Source: JBDTMT01 sp033764095 (GTDB lineage: Bacteria > Desulfobacterota > Binatia > HRBIN30 > CADEER01). Taken from it: a stretch of 11,120 nt of DNA. Numbering within the stretch: the first letter of the stretch is position 1; each line of letters begins with the position of its first letter. Positions 6,961 through 11,120 of the stretch are shown in pieces. The translations under genes and the position numbers were made by a program. The notes beneath the pieces were generated by a model. It ran no database searches. It had not been told where the DNA came from and was given only the letters and a program-made list of their open reading frames with translations. Where the stretch lies: contig JANRJF010000304.1 of assembly GCA_033764095.1 (NCBI GenBank), positions 1 to 11,120 on the forward strand, given 5' to 3'.

Positions 6961-7512
6961 GTGTCCGGATGTCGATCCGCCGGCCTGGTCGGCGCGCTCG
7001 GCGTGATCCTGGTGGGGCCGGCCGGCGCCCTGACCTCGCTGCGCGGCTATCAGGCCGCCGACGTGTGTCCCTACAACTTCCAGAGCCCGATGCCGCGCGG
7101 GACGTTCTGTGTCTATCGCGGTCGCCCGCGCGACGCGCGCGGCCAGGACTGCGGCGCCGAGGCAGTGGTGATCTGGCGGTCCGGGCTGGACGCGGCCGCG
7201 CGTCAGCCCGCGCCGCGGCGGGTCTTCGTCGGCTTTGTCGAGCCCCCGGCGCTGGTGCTGCACGCGGTGGCCGAAGACCGTCGCCAGGCGCGCGTCGTCG
7301 GCGGACGCGGCGCGCCGCAACGCGCGGCGGTGCCGCTCGACGGCGAGACGACGCTGCTGACGGCGCCCGGCGGGCGCCATGCGCTGTCGGTCGAATTGTC
7401 CGATCCGCTGCGCTGGCCCGGCGACGGCGCGCCCTGCGCCATTCGTTCGTTTCGCGGTGAGTTTGTCGGCGTGATCAGCGGCGCGCCGCGCTTGCCTTCC
7501 GTTTCCCCATAA
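6961..7512 (+). CDS. Exported four-cysteine protein of unknown function
   Basis: I do not recognise this 183-residue protein. A signal peptide is visible at residues 1-23 (GLVGALGVILVGPAGA core, probable cleavage around A23). The mature chain has four cysteines, at about 36 (DVCPYNF), 50 (FCVYRG), 64 (DCGAEAV) and 159 (PCAIRSF). They are spaced as if forming two disulfides, as expected for a periplasmic or secreted protein. The rest looks like a beta-rich fold with strands such as RRVFVGFV, LVLHAVAED and HALSVELSD. The start is uncertain. GTG 6961 gives a clean signal peptide but has no ribosome binding site; an in-frame GTG at 6895 has GGAG too close and adds 22 residues. It follows the STN-domain gene after 113 bases and may be co-transcribed. 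Confidence 0.7.
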   Translation: MSGCRSAGLVGALGVILVGPAGALTSLRGYQAADVCPYNFQSPMPRGTFCVYRGRPRDARGQDCGAEAVVIWRSGLDAAARQPAPRRVFVGFVEPPALVLHAVAEDRRQARVVGGRGAPQRAAVPLDGETTLLTAPGGRHALSVELSDPLRWPGDGAPCAIRSFRGEFVGVISGAPRLPSVSP

Positions 7513-7561
7513 GCGCCGACCGCCGCGCCGCACATCCTACACGCGCAGTCAGCATCGCGGC

Positions 7562-7577
7562 TGGCTCGCCGGTCGCG
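7562..7577 (+). promoter_or_regulatory. Weak sigma54-like -24/-12 match upstream of the mscS gene
   Basis: TGGCTCG, four bases, then TCGCG has the invariant GG and GC at the right distance and about 9 of 12 consensus positions. It lies about 70 bases upstream of the channel start and would give a leader of roughly 60 bases. The base composition makes chance occurrence likely; it is noted mainly because the operon encodes a sigma54 activator. Confidence 0.18.
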
Positions 7578-7598
7578 ACGCCGCGGCACGGCCCCTGC

Positions 7599-7615
7599 GG
7601 GAGGGGGGGGCTGGG
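7599..7615 (+). promoter_or_regulatory. G-quadruplex motif in the leader of the mscS gene
   Basis: GGGAGGGGGGGGCTGGG provides four G-triplets with loops of one to two bases on the coding strand. It ends 16 bases before the GAGGAG ribosome binding site at 7632-7637. If it folds in the mRNA it could hinder ribosome access. The motif is seen directly; a regulatory effect is inference. Confidence 0.4.
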
Positions 7616-7646
7616 CGCCGTTGCCGGCAGAGAGGAGATCGCACCC

Positions 7647-9413
7647 GTGCAGACTCGAGGCCTCGTCGCCGCCGCCATCCTCTGCGTCACCCTCGCCGCG
7701 CCGGGCGGTTCCAGCGCGACGCCGACGCCGCCCGACCCGGCGCGGCCGGCCGACGCGCCCGCCCTCGACCGCGCCTCGCCGCGCGCCGCCGTGCAGGGAT
7801 TCCTGGCGGCGACCGATCGCGGCGACGGCGCGCGCGCCGCCCTGTTCCTCGATCTCGCCGCGGTCCCGGCGGCGCGGCGCGCCGCCGCAGCGTCCGAGCT
7901 GCGCGCCGTCCTCGATCGGCAGGTGTGGATCGACGTCGCGACGTTGAGCGACGCGCCCGAGGGGCGCGGCGACGACGGCCTCGAGGCGAACCGCGACGGG
8001 CTCGGCTGGTTGGACACGCCGAGCGGCCCGCATCAGGTGCAGCTGACGCGTGTCGACCGCGACGGCGCGCTGCGCTGGGTGTTCGCCGCCGCCAGTGTCG
8101 CCGCCGCGCTGCGCGTGTACGACGCCTACGGCTACGGCGATCATCCGGCGTTCCTGCCCGCCGCGCTGGTCGAGTATCGCCTGCTGCACGTCCAGCTCTG
8201 GCAGTGGATGGCGCTCCTGCTGCTGGCGCTCGGTGCCTATCTGCTGGCGGCACTCGCCACCCGCCTGCTGCGCACGCTGCTGCGCCCGATCGCGCGACGG
8301 ACGCGGACGGCGCTCGACGATCGGCTGCTGCAGCTCGGCGCCGGCCCGGCCCATCTGCTCATCGCCGTCGCGCTCTTCTCGGCCGGCCATCGCCCGCTCG
8401 GCCTGACGGCGGCGGCGCGGACGGTGTTGGCGGGGGGCGAGTACCTGCTCGCGCTCGCCGCCGTCACCTGGTTGGTGCTGCGTCTGGTGGACCTGGCCGG
8501 CGACGCGTTGCGCGAGCGGCTGGCGCGGCGCGGCCAGAGCGAAGCCATCTCGCTGGTCGCCCCGGGGCGTCGCACGGCGCAGGCCTGCGTGCTCGGCCTG
8601 GGCGGCATCGCCCTGCTCGACGGACTGGGATTCAACGTGACCGCCCTCCTCGCCGGACTCGGCGTCGGCGGCATCGCCGTCGCGCTGGCCGCGCAGAAGT
8701 CGCTGGAGAACCTGTTCGGCGGCATCACGCTGTACGCCGATCGCCCCGTGCGGGTGGGCGACTTCTGTCGCTTCGGCGACATGGTGGGGACGGTCGAGGA
8801 CATCGGCCTGCGCTCGACCCGCATCCGCACCCTCGAGCGTTGCGTGGTCAGCGTGCCGAACGCCGAATTCGCCAATCTGCAGCTCGAGAACTTCACCCGC
8901 CGCGACAAGTTCTGGTACCACCCCACCATCGGTCTCCGCTACGACACGACGCCCGACCAACTGCGCTATGTGCTGGTCGAAGTACGCCGCATGCTCTATG
9001 CCCATCCCAAGGTCGATCCCGTCCCCGCCCGCATCCGCTTCACCGGCTTTGGCGCGTCGTCGCTCGATCTCGAGGTGTTCGCCTACGTGCTCGGCGCCGA
9101 CTTCGATGAGTTCCTCGCCGTCGCCGAGGACCTGAACCTGCGCATCATGGGCATTGTCGAAGCGGCCGGATCCGGGTTCGCCTTCCCGTCGCGCACCATT
9201 TACGTCGAGGCCGGCAGCGGCGTCGACGGCGAGCGCCGGCGGCGCGCCGAGTCCGAGGTCGCCGGGTGGCGGGAGCGCGAGGCGCTCTACCTGCCGGGCT
9301 TTCCGCCGGACAAGATCCGGGAGTTGCGCGGCACGCTGGCGTATCCGCCGTCCGGATCGCCGGGGCATGCGGCCGCCGACGGCGCGGCGGCGCGCGGCGA
9401 GGCCGATCGGTGA
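7647..9413 (+). CDS. MscS-family mechanosensitive ion channel with periplasmic N-terminal domain
   Basis: A 588-residue channel subunit that would open under membrane tension to release solutes. A signal peptide (about 1-24) and a soluble domain (about 45-175, starting DRASPRAAVQGFLAATDRGD) precede the membrane part. That domain is a helical, NTF2/SnoaL-like module often seen before MscS channels. Membrane helices lie near 183-207, 232-252, 262-285 and 310-355. The last includes the pore-lining glycine/alanine-rich helix NVTALLAGLGVGGIAVALAA. The MscS beta domain follows (about 360-425, ITLYADRPVRVGDFCRF and VEDIGLRSTRIRT), then the alpha/beta cytoplasmic cage to about 510. The GTG start has GAGGAG nine bases upstream. 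Its stop overlaps the next gene by four bases (GTGA), so the two are translationally coupled. Medium-size MscS-like proteins of this architecture are common in high-GC proteobacteria. The osmotic role is inferred from the family. Confidence 0.95.
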   Translation: MQTRGLVAAAILCVTLAAPGGSSATPTPPDPARPADAPALDRASPRAAVQGFLAATDRGDGARAALFLDLAAVPAARRAAAASELRAVLDRQVWIDVATLSDAPEGRGDDGLEANRDGLGWLDTPSGPHQVQLTRVDRDGALRWVFAAASVAAALRVYDAYGYGDHPAFLPAALVEYRLLHVQLWQWMALLLLALGAYLLAALATRLLRTLLRPIARRTRTALDDRLLQLGAGPAHLLIAVALFSAGHRPLGLTAAARTVLAGGEYLLALAAVTWLVLRLVDLAGDALRERLARRGQSEAISLVAPGRRTAQACVLGLGGIALLDGLGFNVTALLAGLGVGGIAVALAAQKSLENLFGGITLYADRPVRVGDFCRFGDMVGTVEDIGLRSTRIRTLERCVVSVPNAEFANLQLENFTRRDKFWYHPTIGLRYDTTPDQLRYVLVEVRRMLYAHPKVDPVPARIRFTGFGASSLDLEVFAYVLGADFDEFLAVAEDLNLRIMGIVEAAGSGFAFPSRTIYVEAGSGVDGERRRRAESEVAGWREREALYLPGFPPDKIRELRGTLAYPPSGSPGHAAADGAAARGEADR

Positions 9414-10408
9414 GATCCCCGACGCCGCCGCGCCGGGCGCGCCCGGCACCGGGCGACATCCTCCGCCGCCCGAGCCGCCTGGCGCTGCGCAGCTTCCATG
9501 GACTCTACACGGTGGCGCCCGAAATGGACCGCCTGTTCGTCGCGCTGCGACGTGCCGCCCGCGCCGAGAGCACGGTGCTGCTGGGTGGCGAGACAGGCAC
9601 CGGCAAGGAGCTTGCGGCCCGCGCCATCCACGCCGAGAGCGGGCGCCGGGGAGCCTCGTTTCGCGCCGTCAACTGCGCCACGCTGTCGCCGACGCTGCTC
9701 GAGTCGGAGCTGTTCGGGCACGTGCGCGGCGCCTTCACCGGCGCGGTGCGCGACCGGCCGGGCCTGTTCGCCCTGGCGCACGGCGGCACGCTGCTGCTCG
9801 ACGAGGTGGCGGAGATCCCGCTCGACCTGCAGGGCAAGTTGCTCCGCGTCATCCAGGAAAAGACGTTCGTGCCGGTCGGCGGCAGCCGCTCGGTCACCGT
9901 CGATGTGCGATTGATCGCGGCGACCAACAAGCCGCTGCACGCCGAGGTCACGGCCGGGCGCTTCCGCGCCGATCTCAGCTATCGGTTGCGCGTGGTGCCC
10001 ATTCACTTGCCGCCCTTGCGGCGCCGCCGCGGCGACATCGAGGCGCTGTTCTGGCATCTGGTCGGCGAGATGAACCGTCGCGGTCTGCGCCGCATCGAGG
10101 CGGTCAGCCGCGCTGCGCTCGACGCACTGCGCGCCCACGCGTGGCCCGGCAACGTGCGCGAGCTCTATAGCGCCGTCGAGTACGCCTATGTCCTCGGCGA
10201 GGGGCCGCTCTTCGACGTCGACGATCTGACGCCCGAACTGCGCGGCGAAGATCTCGCCACCGGCGCCGACCAGCCCCCGGCGACCGAGCGCGCCCGCCTG
10301 CTTGCCGCGCTGGCGCAGCATGGCGGCCGCAAGGGCGCGGCGGCTGCCGCGCTCGGCATGAGCCGCTCAACCTTCTGGCGCAAGCTCAGCATGCTCGGCA
10401 ACCGCTGA
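9410..10408 (+). CDS. Sigma54-dependent transcriptional activator (AAA+ and Fis-type HTH, no sensor domain)
   Basis: A 332-residue bacterial enhancer-binding protein that uses ATP to remodel sigma54-RNA polymerase. Visible elements are Walker A GETGTGKE (60-67), the sigma54-contact loop GAFTGA intact at 107-112, Walker B TLLLDEV (127-133), sensor I ATNK (171-174), arginine-finger region FRADLSYR (185-192, with R186 and R192), and a C-terminal Fis-like helix-turn-helix (about 292-330, GRKGAAAAALGMSRSTFWRKL). Only about 30 residues precede the AAA+ domain. It therefore lacks the receiver, GAF or PAS domain of NtrC-type regulators and is organised like PspF, which is controlled by a partner protein. 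GTG 9410 is chosen because it overlaps the mscS stop (GTGA). The target genes are unknown; sigma54-like sites are seen upstream of the STN and mscS genes, but both are weak. Confidence 0.95.
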   Translation: MRSPTPPRRARPAPGDILRRPSRLALRSFHGLYTVAPEMDRLFVALRRAARAESTVLLGGETGTGKELAARAIHAESGRRGASFRAVNCATLSPTLLESELFGHVRGAFTGAVRDRPGLFALAHGGTLLLDEVAEIPLDLQGKLLRVIQEKTFVPVGGSRSVTVDVRLIAATNKPLHAEVTAGRFRADLSYRLRVVPIHLPPLRRRRGDIEALFWHLVGEMNRRGLRRIEAVSRAALDALRAHAWPGNVRELYSAVEYAYVLGEGPLFDVDDLTPELRGEDLATGADQPPATERARLLAALAQHGGRKGAAAAALGMSRSTFWRKLSMLGNR

Positions 10409-10434
10409 GCCGCAGCGGGGCGGTTGCGGCCGAG
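10394..10434 (+). terminator. Bulged hairpin spanning the activator stop codon
   Basis: CTCGGC and AACCGC (10394-10405) pair with GCGGTT (10420-10425) and GCCGAG (10429-10434). This makes a 12-base-pair stem with a three-base bulge (GCG, 10426-10428) and a 14-base loop containing the TGA stop. No T run follows, so it is at best an atypical terminator. It lies between convergent genes, where such a structure could serve as an mRNA end. The remaining bases to 10522 hold only a five-pair GCTCG/CGAGC stem near 10494-10514. Confidence 0.4.
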
Positions 10435-10522
10435 TCGACGAGCGCCTGCTGCCCGCACGACCCGTGCGATGTACCCGGCGGCAGCCGCGCTCTGCTCGGG
10501 CGGGCCCAGCGAGCCGCGCCGC

Positions 10523-11120
10523 TCAGTGCTCGGTCGTCACCGGCGGCTGGGTGTAGGAGAAGCGCGCGGTCATCACCTCGTCGGGCGTCGCCAGGATCTG
10601 CTGGTAGATCTCCGGCGGGTAGACCATGTGCGGCTTCGCGGCGTCGTACTGCGGCTGCGGCACCGGGCTGGGCCCCTGGTAGGGCGCCGGCGCGGTGAAG
10701 CGCGCCGCTTCCTGCGGCGAGATGCCGGCCTTGGCGAGCACCGCCGGGTCGATCCACTGGGCCGGATCGAGCGCCGCGCCCGAGGTGGCGACCTCCAGTG
10801 TCATCTGGTCGGGGCCGGCGAAGTAGATCGACAGGCACATGCCGTGGTCGATCGGCCCCATGACGACGATGCCGTTGCTGCGCAGCCGGTCGCGGAGCGC
10901 GAGGAGCTCGTCTTCGTCCGCGACCCGGAAGGCCACGTGCTGCATCGTGCCCGGCGCGCTGAACCCGGCGCCGGTGCCTGCATGCGTCAGGCCGACGGTC
11001 GACGGCACGTGCTCGACGCCGGGTACCTGGGCGAACGCGAGGTAGGTCAGGTCGTCGAGCCGCACGAACGCGTGCCACGCGCCCGGCACGCCGTGCATGT
11101 CGTACAGCGCGACCAACGGC
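10523..11120 (-). CDS. VOC-family (glyoxalase/extradiol dioxygenase fold) protein, N terminus cut by window end
   Basis: The visible part, about 199 residues, belongs to the vicinal oxygen chelate superfamily. WHAFVRLDDLTYLAFAQV looks like the end of a first beta-alpha-beta-beta-beta module. MQHVAFRVADEDELLALRDRLRSNGIVV through LSIYFAGPDQMTLEVAT forms the second, with the metal-ligand positions H (in QHVAF) and E (in TLEVA) present. A C-terminal extension of about 80 residues, rich in proline, follows (ALDPAQWIDP, MVYPPEIYQQIL). The first codons of a normal member are missing. A TTG at 11116 could be read as a start, but the frame stays open to the edge, so the gene probably begins outside. 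The gene is convergent with the sigma54 activator. The reaction (isomerase, lyase, dioxygenase or antibiotic binding) cannot be told. Confidence 0.85.
   Translation of the reverse strand, partial: PLVALYDMHGVPGAWHAFVRLDDLTYLAFAQVPGVEHVPSTVGLTHAGTGAGFSAPGTMQHVAFRVADEDELLALRDRLRSNGIVVMGPIDHGMCLSIYFAGPDQMTLEVATSGAALDPAQWIDPAVLAKAGISPQEAARFTAPAPYQGPSPVPQPQYDAAKPHMVYPPEIYQQILATPDEVMTARFSYTQPPVTTEH

Noticed and set aside
6969..7460. Alternative 163-codon plus-strand frame starting ATG 6969
   Set aside because: Arg-rich composition without a signal peptide. The overlapping frame from GTG 6961 gives a signal peptide and an ordered cysteine pattern.
7203..9449. A 748-codon open frame on the minus strand
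   Set aside because: It is antisense to the mscS gene and has a low-complexity Arg/Gly/Gln composition with no motif, while the plus strand encodes a clear MscS channel.
9287..10321. Minus-strand open frame opposite the sigma54 activator
   Set aside because: It has no domain and biased composition; the plus strand carries every AAA+ and HTH motif.
1..11120. Mobile elements, CRISPR arrays, tRNA or rRNA genes
   Set aside because: I found no transposase, integrase, terminal inverted repeats, regularly spaced repeats or RNA gene signatures, and composition is even except for the short AT-rich patch near 6250-6315.

Overview
The window is very GC-rich throughout, with strong third-position G/C bias. 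It carries a protein with an N-terminal module of secretins and TonB-dependent receptors, a sigma54 activator, an MscS channel and a lipid-linked-sugar type glycosyltransferase. Together these suggest a Gram-negative, high-GC bacterium of the deltaproteobacterial, Binatota or Acidobacteriota kind. This lineage guess is an inference from gene content and composition; no rRNA or marker gene is present.

Left half (21-6194, minus strand): five genes read leftward from a divergent intergenic region. First is a large membrane protein fusing a GT2 glycosyltransferase (dolichyl-phosphate-sugar synthase type) to a GT-C (PMT/family 39-like) transferase. Next come a secreted HEAT-repeat protein, a class I SAM methyltransferase, a polysaccharide deacetylase and, after a gap of about 135 bases, a DUF2254 membrane protein. 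The first four genes all overlap: 22 bases between the first two, then two 4-base GTGA overlaps. They are therefore very probably co-transcribed and translationally coupled. The likely theme is building and modifying a surface glycan or glycolipid, with sugar transfer, methylation and deacetylation; the HEAT protein would be a periplasmic scaffold. Substrates cannot be read from the sequence.

Middle (6195-6412): a divergent intergenic region with the only AT-rich patch of the window. It holds a good sigma70-type promoter for the leftward operon, an A/T tract, a 12-base palindrome flanked by 8-base direct repeats, and a sigma54-like -24/-12 candidate facing right.

Right half (6413-10408, plus strand): a small exported protein with a stand-alone STN-like domain; an exported four-cysteine protein I do not recognise; an MscS-family mechanosensitive channel with a periplasmic N-terminal domain; and, overlapping its stop codon by 4 bases, a sigma54-dependent activator with no sensor domain. 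A G-quadruplex motif sits just ahead of the mscS ribosome binding site. A bulged hairpin spans the stop codon of the activator gene. At the right edge a VOC (glyoxalase/dioxygenase-fold) gene runs convergently and is cut by the window end.

No RNA gene, CRISPR array, insertion sequence, integrase or phage gene is visible. The points most worth a second look are the GT2/GT-C fusion heading a coupled operon, the possible enhancer plus sigma54 promoter in the divergent region, and the pairing of a channel with a sensor-less sigma54 activator.
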